From NCBI RefSeq assembly GCF_014697375.1, contig NZ_JACJRS010000004.1:1-64000 (forward strand): a stretch of DNA of 64,000 nucleotides, read 5' to 3'. Source of the DNA: Phormidium sp. FACHB-1136 (GTDB lineage: Bacteria; Cyanobacteriota; Cyanobacteriia; Phormidesmidales; Phormidesmidaceae). The translations under genes were made by a program, and so were the position numbers. The notes under the pieces were generated by a model. It did not search any database and was not told where the DNA came from. It saw only the letters and a program-made list of their open reading frames with translations. Each line of letters begins with the position of its first letter. The first letter of the stretch is position 1. Shown here one piece after another: positions 18,901 to 28,073 of the stretch.

Positions 18901-19551
18901 CTAACGACGACGTTCCTGGAGCTTGCGGTACACGTCCTTGAGGTCTACTCCGTGGTGGGCGAGGGCCACGAGGGTGTGGTAGAACAGGTCGGCCACCTCT
19001 CCGGCAATGGCGGCGGGGTCGTCGTCCTTGCAGGCCATCACCACTTCGGCGGCTTCTTCGCCAATTTTTTTGAGAATTTTATTGTCGCCCCCGGCCAGCA
19101 GCTTGCAAGTATAGGAGTCGGGGTTGGGGTTATCCCGGCGGTCGCAGATCACGCCAAACACCTGGGAGAGGGTATCCGCCGGCGGGGCCACCTTGCCCTC
19201 GTTGACCTGGTGAAAACAGCTTCGTTCCCCGGTGTGGCAGGCCACATCGCCGATTTGATCCACCGTCACCAGTAGGGCATCGCTGTCGCAGTCGTAGCGG
19301 ATGGCCTGCACCCGTTGCACATGGCCAGAGGTGGCTCCCTTATGCCAAAACTCCTGGCGAGATCGGCTCCAAAACCAGGTTTCGCCCGTATCCAGCGTCT
19401 TTTGCAGAGACTCCGCATTCATCCAGGCCATCATCAACACCGTGCCATCTAGGTGGTCTTGCACGATGGCGGGCACCAACCCCTGATCGTTATAGCGAAT
19501 ACGATCCACGGGCACAGCGTGGGACAGCGTTGCGGGGGAAGAGGTGGCCAT
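18901..19551 (-). CDS. hisIE: Bifunctional phosphoribosyl-AMP cyclohydrolase / phosphoribosyl-ATP pyrophosphatase
   Basis: A 216-residue fused enzyme for steps 2 and 3 of histidine synthesis. The N-terminal HisI half opens with [20 protein letters not shown] and contains the metal-binding DCDSDALLV and the Cys-containing [10 protein letters not shown]. The C-terminal HisE half (~residues 125-216) has the MazG-like [14 protein letters not shown] motif and ends in [17 protein letters not shown]. The fusion is common in cyanobacteria and enterobacteria. It starts at ATG 19549-19551. Confidence 0.95.
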   Translation of the reverse strand: MATSSPATLSHAVPVDRIRYNDQGLVPAIVQDHLDGTVLMMAWMNAESLQKTLDTGETWFWSRSRQEFWHKGATSGHVQRVQAIRYDCDSDALLVTVDQIGDVACHTGERSCFHQVNEGKVAPPADTLSQVFGVICDRRDNPNPDSYTCKLLAGGDNKILKKIGEEAAEVVMACKDDDPAAIAGEVADLFYHTLVALAHHGVDLKDVYRKLQERRR

Positions 19552-19637
19552 GACAGACAGGGAATCAAGCTTACCTGTTCACTGTAGGAGATTTCCGGTA
19601 ACCCTGTACACCAGATCCGACCTCTCCAGGGTATGAG

Positions 19638-19919
19638 CTAGGCTTTGCCGTAGAAGTAGGCAATTTCCTTGGGTTTGAGGGGGGCAAAATCCGCCTCAAG
19701 CAGCATGTTATCGAGGTCTTCCTGGGCGTAGTGCTTGGCCCCAATCCGCACAATGCGAGATCGCATGGAGTTGATCACACCGCTGCGTTGGCGCTGGGCT
19801 TCCTTGGCCATCACGGTGTTATAGAGATCGAGCTTGGCGGCGGGAATGGGACTGCCATCGAGATCAACGCCCTGGGCAATGGCGGCGTCAACGGCGTCGG
19901 CTCCGGTGGTTTGAGACAT
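19638..19919 (-). CDS. Conserved-looking small hypothetical protein (93 aa)
   Basis: A 93-residue soluble protein beginning MSQTTGADAVDAAIAQGVDL and ending KPKEIAYFYGKA, with a basic middle (RSRIVRIGAKHYAQEDLDNM). Composition and codon use are those of a real gene. It is transcribed toward hisIE's upstream side as a single gene. I recall similar short proteins only from cyanobacteria and know no function for them. Confidence 0.7.
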   Translation of the reverse strand: MSQTTGADAVDAAIAQGVDLDGSPIPAAKLDLYNTVMAKEAQRQRSGVINSMRSRIVRIGAKHYAQEDLDNMLLEADFAPLKPKEIAYFYGKA

Positions 19920-20116
19920 GGTACGGGCGCTCCAGCGGCGTTACAAGGTACAGGTATCCTATCAAATCCCGTGACCTCGACCGATTTAAGGATTTCTATG
20001 GATGGGATAGGGCTGGCTGGGGGCAGAATCCCTAGAAATCCCTAGCGCTAGGGCGGCATAGACCTTCGCGGCTCAGGCTACACTAGGGGCGCACCGATGA
20101 ATCAGGTTTTGCGGCC

Positions 20117-20983
20117 ATGTCCAGCCATCCCACGCCCCGACAGATCCTAGAGGCGCTGCTGCCCTACCTCAAAACGGCGGGGGCCTATGCCCAGCAGATC
20201 CAGGCCAAAATCCAGGCCCAGCCCGACAAGGCTGATAAGGGCGACAACTTTTTTGCTTCGGCCCTTAGCGACGCCGATCTGTCTATCCAAACCATGATGG
20301 AGGTGGTGCTGTTGGGGCTGTTTCCCCAGGTGCGCTTTTTTGGGGAGGAGTATGAGCAAACCTACAACACCAAGTATTTTCGGGCCATCGACCTAGGGGA
20401 AATGGGGGATTATTTAATTACCCTCGATCCCATCGATGGCACCCAGTTTTACCTGGATGGCCATGCCAACTACCAAATCATCCTCGGTATTCTCAATGCC
20501 GATGACTATGAAGCTGCCATCGCCATCACCCCTGGTCAAGACTGTTACTACTACGCCCTGCGGGGCCAAGGCACGTTTAAGGGTCGCCTTGCCGATGCCC
20601 TAGAGGACTGCCAACGCATCACCGTGAACAATCCCACCCCGGCCATTTGCCTAGGCTGGCAGATGGGTGACCTAGTGCCCCACCTCAGCGACCGCTACCG
20701 AGTCTTCCACACCAAGGCTGACTATTCCAAAACCCATCCCATCCCCAACTTTAACGGGCTGCTCAGCGGCGAGTTGGCCGGGGCCGTGCTAGCCAGGGGG
20801 CAGTTCATCGATGGAGCCGCCATCGCCTTTATGGCCCAGGAAATGGGGCACATTGTCACCACCTTCAGCGGCGATCCCCCGCCCCCCCTCCACACCTGCG
20901 ACGCCTACCAGCGGCCTGGGATGGTCGTGGCCGCCAACCCAACCATCCACAGCGATCTCCTAGCCGCCCTCGCCAAGATTTAA
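20117..20983 (+). CDS. Inositol monophosphatase-family phosphatase
   Basis: A 288-residue Mg2+-dependent phosphatase of the IMPase / 3'(2'),5'-bisphosphate nucleotidase fold. It has the metal motifs GEE (residues 76-78) and DPIDGT (104-109), and a late variant IDGAAIAFMAQEMG in place of the usual WDxAAG, keeping the metal Asp but not the Trp. The substrate could be a sugar phosphate, inositol phosphate or PAP. It stands alone and ends convergent to the transketolase-like gene, with a palindrome between them. Start ATG at 20117; the upstream GCGGCC shows no clear ribosome-binding site. Confidence 0.85.
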   Translation: MSSHPTPRQILEALLPYLKTAGAYAQQIQAKIQAQPDKADKGDNFFASALSDADLSIQTMMEVVLLGLFPQVRFFGEEYEQTYNTKYFRAIDLGEMGDYLITLDPIDGTQFYLDGHANYQIILGILNADDYEAAIAITPGQDCYYYALRGQGTFKGRLADALEDCQRITVNNPTPAICLGWQMGDLVPHLSDRYRVFHTKADYSKTHPIPNFNGLLSGELAGAVLARGQFIDGAAIAFMAQEMGHIVTTFSGDPPPPLHTCDAYQRPGMVVAANPTIHSDLLAALAKI

Positions 20984-21006
20984 CCCCAAACCCGCACTCA
21001 AAAACC

Positions 21007-21052
21007 CCGATTCTCTACCCCAGAAACCGTAGGGGCGAGGTCTCCTCGCCCA
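21007..21052. repeat. Convergent-end palindrome, copy 3
   Basis: CCCCGATTC followed by GTAGGGGCGAGGTCTCCTCGCCC, between two convergent genes (the IMPase-like gene and the transketolase-family gene). The stem GGCGAGG / CCTCGCC is perfect. It matches copy 1 (opposite orientation) and copy 2. Confidence 0.7.
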
Positions 21053-21101
21053 CCCATACCGGGGTCAAGTACCGGGGTCAAACCAACTGGGTTGGATCGG
21101 G

Positions 21102-23306
21102 CTAACCCAGCAACGCCTTGGCCCGATTCACGAAGTTCTCGGCGGTGATGCCGTTGAGGGCCATGATTTGCCCAGCGGTGGCGGTGGTTTCGCCGCGCTT
21201 CCAGGCAAAGGTGTCGCGGGGGGCGGTGCTGCGCAGCATGATCGGTTCCAACATAGCGCTGGAGCCGCCCGTTACGCCAATCACCACGTCGCCGCCAAAC
21301 AGCCGCTCGAATCCAGCATCATCTAGGAAGTTGCTGTCTGCCTCAGAGCACATATCCCAGGCGATATCGGTGGGGCGATAGAGCTGGCGGGGGCTAACTA
21401 CGGAAACAATCCGGCTACCGACGCCCAGGCTGGCCAGTTGTTCAGCGGCCTCAAACACGGGGATTAGGGTCATGTCGCCAATCACCGCAAACACCACGGT
21501 TTTGTCGCCAGGGGTAGAGGCCAGTTCCACCGCGCCCTCGGCGAGGGCTTGGCGGGTTTGCTCGAAGGTGGTGCGGATGGGCAGGGGCGACTTGCTGGCG
21601 GTGATGGTAACGCCCTTGTTAACGGTGCCCAAGGCCCAGTCGTAGCAGACCTGGATGCCGTTGGCGTCGGTGGGGAAGAGGGGGAACACGTTGCCATTGC
21701 GCATCATGCCCGCGAAGTAGTTTTCAATTTCCGGGCGCTGGTGGGTCCAGCCGTTGCGGCCCTGTTCCAGTGCCCCCGCCGTAAACAGGGTGATGGTGGA
21801 GGGGGTGGCGCGGCGCAGTTCGGCCATCGCCTGGGTGACGGTTTGCCAAATGGGCAGGCCGTTGATGGCAAAGGATTCGTAGGAACACCAGAGGGTGCGC
21901 CCCCCAAACAGGGCTTGGGCGGCGGCGAGGCCAGCGCAGGCATCTTCGCTGAGGGGTTCGTAGACCTGGCCCTGGGGCTGCTGGAAGTAGGTGGCGTCGG
22001 TGGTGGGGTGGATAATCTTCAGGGCTTGGTTGATGTTGTTGATGCCCGAAGCCGCGTTGCCGTCGGCGTTCGTCACCACAAAAGTAGGATCTTGCTGACC
22101 GACGTAGCCCACCAGAGCACCCATCGCGGTCGTCGCCACTTGCTTATCACCGCCTACCGGGAATTCGTTGAGGGGGAGCGTTCCCAGATCCGCCAGGGGT
22201 AGTTCTTTCTCGGTGACAGCCACCTGGGAAGAGGGGCCACCCGCCGCCCGTTCGTAATTCGTCCGCACCAAGGCCCAAGCATCGGGGTGCAGGGCACGGG
22301 TCGTCAGGGCACTCACAATATAATCCCGCGTGAGGGAATCGCCGGGATAGAGGTTGTGGGATTGGGCACCGCGCTTGTGAACCCCTGCGCCCTTGAGTTG
22401 CTTCACAATCAGCACCGTCAACGTGCCGCCGAGGGCGAGTTTGGCGGCTTTGTCCGTGGCTTCGAGGACGGCCTGGGTGAAGGCGAACCGCTGAGGGAAA
22501 GAGAAGGCGGTGCTATCGACATAATCCCCAGGCTGGTTGGCATCGTCAAAATCCTTGGCATCCACCAGGATCACCTCCTGGAAGCCGTTGCCGCGCCAGT
22601 AGTCGATCATGGCCTGGTTGCTCTTGGTGGAGACCATGCTGTGGTGCTCCTGGCTATAGCCGTTCCACACCAGGATGGGGAGGAAGTTGGTGGCGCTGGG
22701 GTAGGCGGTATTGAAGTGGCCGATGCTGCTCATGATGTAGGGTTCGCCCAGGCCGCCATCGCCGATGGTGACGGGAAACAGCACACCGGGATGCAGCTTG
22801 GCCCCGGCCATGGCGAAGTGCTGCCCCTGACCGAGGGGGCCAGCGGGGGCGAGGAGGCCCGGAATTTGGCCCGACAGGTGGCCCAGCAATCCGTGGGTTT
22901 CCCGGAAGCGGTCGCATAGGTCTTGGACGGTGTTGATGCCCATGGCCTCTAGGGAGCCATCCAAAAACACGTTGCTATAGAAGCCCGGAGCATGGTGGCC
23001 CACTTCCGTCACGATGTTCTTGTGGCCCAGCATCACCAGGGCGGCGATGGCTTCGGCAATGCTGGCAAAGCCGCCGGGATGGCCCGATTCCTTGCTGGCG
23101 GTCATTTGCAGGGTCAGGTAGCGCAGGGCATCGGCAGCCAGCAGGGTTTGGTAGACGGCAGCGGGGTCGCTGGGATTGGCGATGGCGGTTTGGCCAGGGG
23201 CAATGGCCGCATCTTTACCATGGGTGGCGAAATCTGGGGGCAGATCGCCAAAGTGCTGAATTCCCTCGCAAAATGCCGGAACCGATTGGGTGGTAGCCGC
23301 CGTCAT
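21102..23306 (-). CDS. Transketolase-family thiamin-diphosphate enzyme (phosphoketolase-like features)
   Basis: A 734-residue ThDP enzyme. The first half has the transketolase-type SGHPGG (in KESGHPGGFASIAEAIA) and a ThDP/Mg site GDGGLGEPYIMSSIGHFN. The middle has the pyrimidine-binding region (TNADGNAASGINNINQ) and the sequence GWTHQRPEIENYF, which recalls the HQ-containing loop of phosphoketolases. The C-terminal domain ends with GGDVVIGVTGGSS. It differs from ordinary transketolase (~670 residues) and from true phosphoketolase (~800). I recall a second, divergent enzyme of this kind in Synechocystis, annotated as a phosphoketolase paralogue and not clearly active. The actual substrate is open. 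The start ATG 23304-23306 was chosen over 23324, as the family begins with MTAATT. Confidence 0.78.
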   Translation of the reverse strand: MTAATTQSVPAFCEGIQHFGDLPPDFATHGKDAAIAPGQTAIANPSDPAAVYQTLLAADALRYLTLQMTASKESGHPGGFASIAEAIAALVMLGHKNIVTEVGHHAPGFYSNVFLDGSLEAMGINTVQDLCDRFRETHGLLGHLSGQIPGLLAPAGPLGQGQHFAMAGAKLHPGVLFPVTIGDGGLGEPYIMSSIGHFNTAYPSATNFLPILVWNGYSQEHHSMVSTKSNQAMIDYWRGNGFQEVILVDAKDFDDANQPGDYVDSTAFSFPQRFAFTQAVLEATDKAAKLALGGTLTVLIVKQLKGAGVHKRGAQSHNLYPGDSLTRDYIVSALTTRALHPDAWALVRTNYERAAGGPSSQVAVTEKELPLADLGTLPLNEFPVGGDKQVATTAMGALVGYVGQQDPTFVVTNADGNAASGINNINQALKIIHPTTDATYFQQPQGQVYEPLSEDACAGLAAAQALFGGRTLWCSYESFAINGLPIWQTVTQAMAELRRATPSTITLFTAGALEQGRNGWTHQRPEIENYFAGMMRNGNVFPLFPTDANGIQVCYDWALGTVNKGVTITASKSPLPIRTTFEQTRQALAEGAVELASTPGDKTVVFAVIGDMTLIPVFEAAEQLASLGVGSRIVSVVSPRQLYRPTDIAWDMCSEADSNFLDDAGFERLFGGDVVIGVTGGSSAMLEPIMLRSTAPRDTFAWKRGETTATAGQIMALNGITAENFVNRAKALLG

Positions 23307-23510
23307 ACTCAAACCCCTTAACAAGCGTCAAAATAAGCAAAAACGTTCATTCCTAGGCCGATCCTGACGATAAAAGCCTCATTTTGGCGTCTGCGTCACT
23401 GTATACAATCAGCCAAGGTCTGTTTACCATCCTACACAGGGACGGGTAGCCCTTGATCGAAAGGCCCGGTTTTCACGATAGAAATCCCGTTGGGGGGAGA
23501 TTGATAGAGA

Positions 23511-24704
23511 TTACAACCGTCTCAGGCTTGCCGTCTTTGGCTCATATTGATATTGATCGAGCGTTCCCTCCTTAACTTTTTCAATGGCGGCTTCAATCAC
23601 CCCTAGGGGCAAAAGAAACCACTCTCTGGGCTTAACGGGGATGCCAAAGCGATCCTGCAATTCCACATCCAGTCGGGCTGAGTCAAAGAATTTGTGTAGA
23701 AGCGCCTCAAGCTTGGTGCGGTTGATGTTGGCTAGTTTGAAGGTGGCCACAATCTCTACCCCTGCTAGCAGGTAGGTGGGATCTTTTTCGGCATTAGCCA
23801 CTCGCTTTTTAACATCCCCGCCTGTGACGCCGATTTTGTGAATGATGGATCGATGCTGGGCAACGAAGGGATCGTCGGACTGACTTCTCAGCACATAGAT
23901 GTAGCCCGTTTGGATATCGTTAGCTTCTTCCGTTTGGGAGAACAGGGGGCCAAGGTCTGGGTTCGTGATGCGGCGGCTGACCTTATCTTTGTTTAAGGCC
24001 CGCTGGAGGGAGCGCAGCAGCAGGTTACTTTCCGTGCCGTTGTCGTACACCACGCGCAGTCGGGCATCGGGGCGACCATGATCACCGACAAAAAGCTCGC
24101 CCATGTCGGCCACCAGTACCTTATGACCATCCAGGATGAATAGATCGCCCTGGTTAACGGCGGCGTTGTCCTGGTACTTCAGGGTTTGGCGTACCCCTGA
24201 TTCCAAGTCCTGCTGTACCTGTTTGAAGAGAGGCTTGAACGGCTTGAAGTCTGGGCAAGGGGTTCGTTGGGCGATTTCCTCAGCGGCCTTGATTTCCTGG
24301 CGAGAGCGCACATGGGTTAACTGGGTAATGTCATTCTCAGCCTCGGTATCGATGCCTAGTTCTGCCAGCAGGGCGGCATCATCGAGGTCTTCTTCCTCGG
24401 TGGGGAAGACGGCATCCGTGGCGGCTTCTAGCAGACCCTTGGAGTCCAGAGGCTGGAGGAGGTTGCGGCATTCCTCCAATTCCCTCAGGCGATCTAGGCG
24501 CACGGCATAGATGCGCTCGAAGATGTCCCGGTCTTCGCCGTGCTGGGGTAGGTGGCCCTGCTCTTCCACAAACCGCTCGATTTCCTCAAACCCAGCGATG
24601 ATACGCTCTTCCCTTGGTGTCCGTTGGGCGATTTGGGCGGGGGCGGTGTCGATCCCCAATTCCGCCAGTAGCTCTAAATCTTCGTCGGTGGTGTACTTAG
24701 CCAT
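23511..24704 (-). CDS. GIY-YIG (T5orf172-type) nuclease-domain protein
   Basis: A 397-residue protein. Residues ~1-170 are acidic and helical and contain the repeated phrase LLAELGID (residues ~10-17 and again near 115). The C-terminal ~140 residues hold a GIY-YIG-like fold (TGYIYVLRSQSDDPF, then IIHKIGVTGGDVKKRVANAE), as in the T5orf172/MUG113 branch, with the Arg of KRVANAE in the catalytic helix position and later Glu residues. It overlaps the end of the helicase gene by 8 bp, so the two are translated together. I infer that it is the cutting subunit of a restriction-like complex with that helicase and the methyltransferase 5.5 kb upstream; no such activity has been read from the sequence directly. 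Start ATG 24702-24704, with an upstream AGGA. Confidence 0.78.
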   Translation of the reverse strand: MAKYTTDEDLELLAELGIDTAPAQIAQRTPREERIIAGFEEIERFVEEQGHLPQHGEDRDIFERIYAVRLDRLRELEECRNLLQPLDSKGLLEAATDAVFPTEEEDLDDAALLAELGIDTEAENDITQLTHVRSRQEIKAAEEIAQRTPCPDFKPFKPLFKQVQQDLESGVRQTLKYQDNAAVNQGDLFILDGHKVLVADMGELFVGDHGRPDARLRVVYDNGTESNLLLRSLQRALNKDKVSRRITNPDLGPLFSQTEEANDIQTGYIYVLRSQSDDPFVAQHRSIIHKIGVTGGDVKKRVANAEKDPTYLLAGVEIVATFKLANINRTKLEALLHKFFDSARLDVELQDRFGIPVKPREWFLLPLGVIEAAIEKVKEGTLDQYQYEPKTASLRRL

Positions 24705-26820
24705 TGTTTTCCTCTTTCGCCTTGCGTTGCAGGAAGGCGGCTCCTTCGGCCATGCGTTTTTCCCAAGGGTCGGTGGCCGTGAGGGATGGAGGACGGCCCT
24801 TTTCCCGCTTAAACCGAACCGCCCGTTTGGTGAGTTCTCGCGCCTCTTCGATGGTGAGACTAATGCGCTTAGCTGCAATCACCTCTGCCACCTGACGCAG
24901 CCGTTCTTCGGTCATGGTCTTGGCTAGGATAGCGTAGGCTTCCCCGAACGGGTTGATGCGGTCGATCAAGTCCATGTCGAGGTCGGTGACGGAGAGGGCA
25001 AACTTTTTCACCCCGTCAATTAGGGCCGTATTCCTTGAGGGTTCGCTATCGTCGGTAAGGCTGGTGTTGGTAGAATCGGCAGTCTGGTTAGGATCGACAG
25101 GATCAGCGGCATAGGTTCCTGCCATCTCGCCCACCATCTTTTTGCCCTGCTGCACCAGGTTGAGGGCGGCGATGGCATGTTGTCGAATCGCCTCGTGATC
25201 CTCCTGCTCTAGGCCAGGAAACTTGTCTTGGACAATCTTGCCCATGCGTACCTGGGTCAGTTCCTCCGGTACCGCTTCCTCGTTGAAAAGACCTTGCTCC
25301 AGGGTTTGGGTATCTTGCACAAAGGCCGTTACCAGTTCGGTCAGGTCTTCTTTGCAGATCCGCTGAGCCTCTGGACTTTTAGGTTCTACCAGCCCTTTAA
25401 TTTCAATTTGAATTTGGCCTGTCTCTGGGTTCACGCCGACGTTACAGCCCTCTGGCTGATAGCCCTGATCGCCATAGTCAAAACCCGGTGTGGGGCCATT
25501 GTCCCGTCGTTTGGGGATGAACTCGAAGCGGGGCGCAAGCACCTGTTCCATGAGCAAGCTGGCGGCAATGGCCTTCAGGGTGTCGTTGACGGCCTCGGTA
25601 ACGGCCCCCTCGGAGGCATCGGGTTCGGCGATGAGATTGGTGAACCGGGCACGGGTTTTGCCGGGAGCATCACGGGTGGCGCGACCAATAATCTGCACAA
25701 TCTCGGTGAGGCTGGAGCGATAGCCGATGGTGAGGGCGTGTTCACACCAGATCCAGTCGAAGCCTTCCTTGGCCATGCCCAAGGCAATGATGATGTCCAC
25801 ATGGTCGCGGTTGTCTTTCTGAGTGGAATCTTTCAGGGCGGCGGCAACTTTATCACGCTTGTTAGGGTCGTCGTCCACCAGGTCAGCAATCTTGAGAATC
25901 TCGCCATCACTGGTTTTGACCAGTTGAAACCCGGTATCGGGGTCAATCCCCTGCCATTCTCCTAACTCCTCGATGATGTGCTCCACTTCCTTAATTTTGT
26001 CCTTGGTGCTCTCGCGGGAGTTGACGTTGGGAATGTGCAGGATGGTTTTCTCTTTTGGGTTTAGCACCTGCATGATTTCGTCGGTGTAGCTGCCGGAGTA
26101 GAAGTAGTAGCCGATGTCGAGCTGCTTCAGGTATTGGTAGCCGTTGAGCTGTTCGTAGTAGGTGTAGGTCACAGTCTCGAAGCGGGATTCGTCTTCGGGA
26201 TGCAGCACAAATTCGGCATCGCCCCGGAAGTAGGAGCCTGTCATGGCGATGATGTGGGTTTTGTCGCGGCCCATGAGTTGCCGCACATGGTCGCCCAGCT
26301 TGTTATCGGGGTTGCTGGAAACGTGGTGAAATTCGTCTACGGCAATCAGGCAATCGTCAAAGACCTCGATGCCAAACTTTTCTACGGCAAAGCGAAAGGT
26401 GGCGTGGGTGCAGACCAGGGCTTTATCGTCGCTGGCTAGGAACTTCTTCACCGCATCCACCTTGCCGCCGTTGTCGCCGCCTGGAGCGTCGCACAGGTTC
26501 CACTTGGGCTTAACGTGCCAATCGGCCTCAAATCCAAACTGGCTCAGGGGTTCATCATGGAAGCTAGAGCCGATGGATTTCTCCGGCACAACGATAATGA
26601 CCTGTTTCACTCCCTGGTGTCTGAGCTTGTCCAGGGCGATGAACATCAGCGCCCGACTTTTGCCGGAGGCCGGGGGCGATTTAATCAGTAGGTACTGTTC
26701 CCCCCGCTTCTGGTAGGCCCGCTCTTGCATGGGGCGCATTCCTAGCTCGTTGGCCTTGGTGGAGGTGCCATCTTTGGCATAGGTGACGGAAACGGACGGG
26801 ACAGCGGGTGGTTTGCTCAT
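24697..26820 (-). CDS. DEAD/DEAH-type helicase (ResIII-like) of a restriction-like system
   Basis: A 707-residue SF2 helicase/translocase. Motif I SPPASGKSRALM (~residue 50) is a variant Walker A; motif II is VDEFHH (~165), motif III AMTGSY (~192) and motif VI QIIGRATRDAPGKTR (~385). The region beyond ~420 is unlike any named domain; it holds a short helical tail and ends in a basic KRKAKEENNG. SF2 enzymes of this class are the DNA-translocating subunits of type I/III restriction. The gene overlaps the GIY-YIG gene by 8 bp. Its probable partner methyltransferase is upstream, beyond a set of toxin-antitoxin genes in the same orientation. Confidence 0.82.
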   Translation of the reverse strand: MSKPPAVPSVSVTYAKDGTSTKANELGMRPMQERAYQKRGEQYLLIKSPPASGKSRALMFIALDKLRHQGVKQVIIVVPEKSIGSSFHDEPLSQFGFEADWHVKPKWNLCDAPGGDNGGKVDAVKKFLASDDKALVCTHATFRFAVEKFGIEVFDDCLIAVDEFHHVSSNPDNKLGDHVRQLMGRDKTHIIAMTGSYFRGDAEFVLHPEDESRFETVTYTYYEQLNGYQYLKQLDIGYYFYSGSYTDEIMQVLNPKEKTILHIPNVNSRESTKDKIKEVEHIIEELGEWQGIDPDTGFQLVKTSDGEILKIADLVDDDPNKRDKVAAALKDSTQKDNRDHVDIIIALGMAKEGFDWIWCEHALTIGYRSSLTEIVQIIGRATRDAPGKTRARFTNLIAEPDASEGAVTEAVNDTLKAIAASLLMEQVLAPRFEFIPKRRDNGPTPGFDYGDQGYQPEGCNVGVNPETGQIQIEIKGLVEPKSPEAQRICKEDLTELVTAFVQDTQTLEQGLFNEEAVPEELTQVRMGKIVQDKFPGLEQEDHEAIRQHAIAALNLVQQGKKMVGEMAGTYAADPVDPNQTADSTNTSLTDDSEPSRNTALIDGVKKFALSVTDLDMDLIDRINPFGEAYAILAKTMTEERLRQVAEVIAAKRISLTIEEARELTKRAVRFKREKGRPPSLTATDPWEKRMAEGAAFLQRKAKEENNG

Positions 26821-26834
26821 GGGTTGAATTGTTG

Positions 26835-27416
26835 CTAAATAGCGACTTCTGAAAAGTCAATTCCTCGATAAACTTGCTCGATTGGGAACGTTAGATTAAC
26901 GGATTGTAGTTCCACAATTTCTCCAGCCCGAAAGTTGAGAATTTCCCATCGTCCGGCAGCATTTTTGTGATAAAGATCAATGGCGATATCCTGGGAACTA
27001 ACTAATAGATAGTCTTGTAACTGTGGATTTTGGCGATAGAGAAAAAACTTGTTTCCTCGGTCATAGGCTTCTGTACTGTCTGAAAGGACTTCAATGATTA
27101 AGCAAGGATAGGTAATGTATTGGGTGGTGGTTTTATCCCTGGAATCACAGCTAACGCTGACATCGGGATAGGTATAGTCATTGGTTTCTACAATGTTAAC
27201 TCTGCAATCAGAGTTAAAGACGCGGCAAGGGCCATCTGGCAAGTGATTTTCCAATAAAACGGCGCACTTTAGAGCAATTCGGCTGTGGTTTTGGGTGCCG
27301 CCGCTCATGGCATAGACTTCACCATTGATATATTCATGGCGACAGGGCTGCTGTTCTTCCCAGTCGAAGTATTCAGCAGGGGTCAATTTAGGGGATTTAT
27401 CTGGAGTTAAAGCCAT
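26835..27416 (-). CDS. Uma2-family (DUF820) PD-(D/E)XK-like protein
   Basis: A 193-residue Uma2 protein with LTPAEYFDWEEQQPCRHEYI, YINGEVYAMSGGT, and the nuclease-fold segment DYTYPDVSVSCDS followed by YPCLIIEVLSDSTE, which supplies the Asp and the Glu of the PD-(D/E)XK site (the Lys is replaced, as in many of the family). Members are very numerous in cyanobacteria and their role is not settled. I took the ATG at 27414-27416; an upstream ATG at 27446 overlaps the DUF4926 stop by ATGA and could be used instead through coupling. The helicase lies 14 bp downstream. Confidence 0.83.
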   Translation of the reverse strand: MALTPDKSPKLTPAEYFDWEEQQPCRHEYINGEVYAMSGGTQNHSRIALKCAVLLENHLPDGPCRVFNSDCRVNIVETNDYTYPDVSVSCDSRDKTTTQYITYPCLIIEVLSDSTEAYDRGNKFFLYRQNPQLQDYLLVSSQDIAIDLYHKNAAGRWEILNFRAGEIVELQSVNLTFPIEQVYRGIDFSEVAI

Positions 27417-27442
27417 GTCCTTTTCTGCAATTAGAGCTAGTA

Positions 27443-27697
27443 TCAACTGGCTTTCGCAAAGGAACGGACGGTCAGGATTGCATCGGGGCGTAAACTCTCT
27501 ATCACAGATAGTGGCACAGAAATTACAGCAAGAGACTCACCCACAGCATTAAATACTTCTAAAATACAGCCTTCTTCACCATCGCTAGGATGAGAAACAA
27601 AATCAACTAGCGTGGCAATATCCCCTGCTCTAAGTTTGTACTCTGGAAAGTCACAGGTTAAAGCAACTTCTTGATAGAGTTCTAGCGACATATTCAA
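27443..27697 (-). CDS. DUF4926 domain protein
   Basis: An 84-residue protein with the DUF4926 pattern: VALTCDFPEYKLRAGDIATL, an acidic turn, then CILEVFNAVGES and VISVPLSVIESLRP. These are small beta-rich proteins found beside DUF6883, and the pair looks like a toxin-antitoxin arrangement, though I know of no assay. It overlaps DUF6883 by 4 bp (ATGA) and may overlap the next start in the same way. Confidence 0.75.
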   Translation of the reverse strand: MNMSLELYQEVALTCDFPEYKLRAGDIATLVDFVSHPSDGEEGCILEVFNAVGESLAVISVPLSVIESLRPDAILTVRSFAKAS

Positions 27698-28029
27698 TTC
27701 TCCCTAAACGGTTTTAGTGTCACAAACTGAAATTTTTCATCAACTGGTCGTTGCAGCCATATTGTAACGACCGATAAGATTACACCATTTAAACCAACCA
27801 GTTCTCCTGTTAATCGATAAAAGGTTCCATATTCGTTGTCTCCATCTTTAATAGCCTCATGTATTTTTGTGGGCGACTGAATAGCGTCTTTCAGTGATTC
27901 TGGATTTTCCATTGTAAATCCGGCCTTTGCCAGAAACTTTGATTTGTCATTCCTAGCCTTCTGCACCAACAGGTAACGAGTTATTTTATCATCTGGAATA
28001 ATTGCATCTACTGGGATTCTCATATCCAA
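27694..28029 (-). CDS. DUF6883 domain protein
   Basis: A 111-residue protein whose N-terminus (IPVDAIIPDDKITRYLLVQK) matches the DUF6883 pattern, in which a short proline-aspartate start leads to a KF(L/F)..GF segment (here KSKFLAKAGFTMEN). DUF6883 and DUF4926 commonly occur as neighbours, and here they overlap by 4 bp. A toxin-antitoxin role is inferred from context alone. Confidence 0.72.
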   Translation of the reverse strand: MDMRIPVDAIIPDDKITRYLLVQKARNDKSKFLAKAGFTMENPESLKDAIQSPTKIHEAIKDGDNEYGTFYRLTGELVGLNGVILSVVTIWLQRPVDEKFQFVTLKPFREN

Positions 28030-28073
28030 ATCTCTATAGATTACCTATTATGACTCGTAAATTTTCATTTTTT

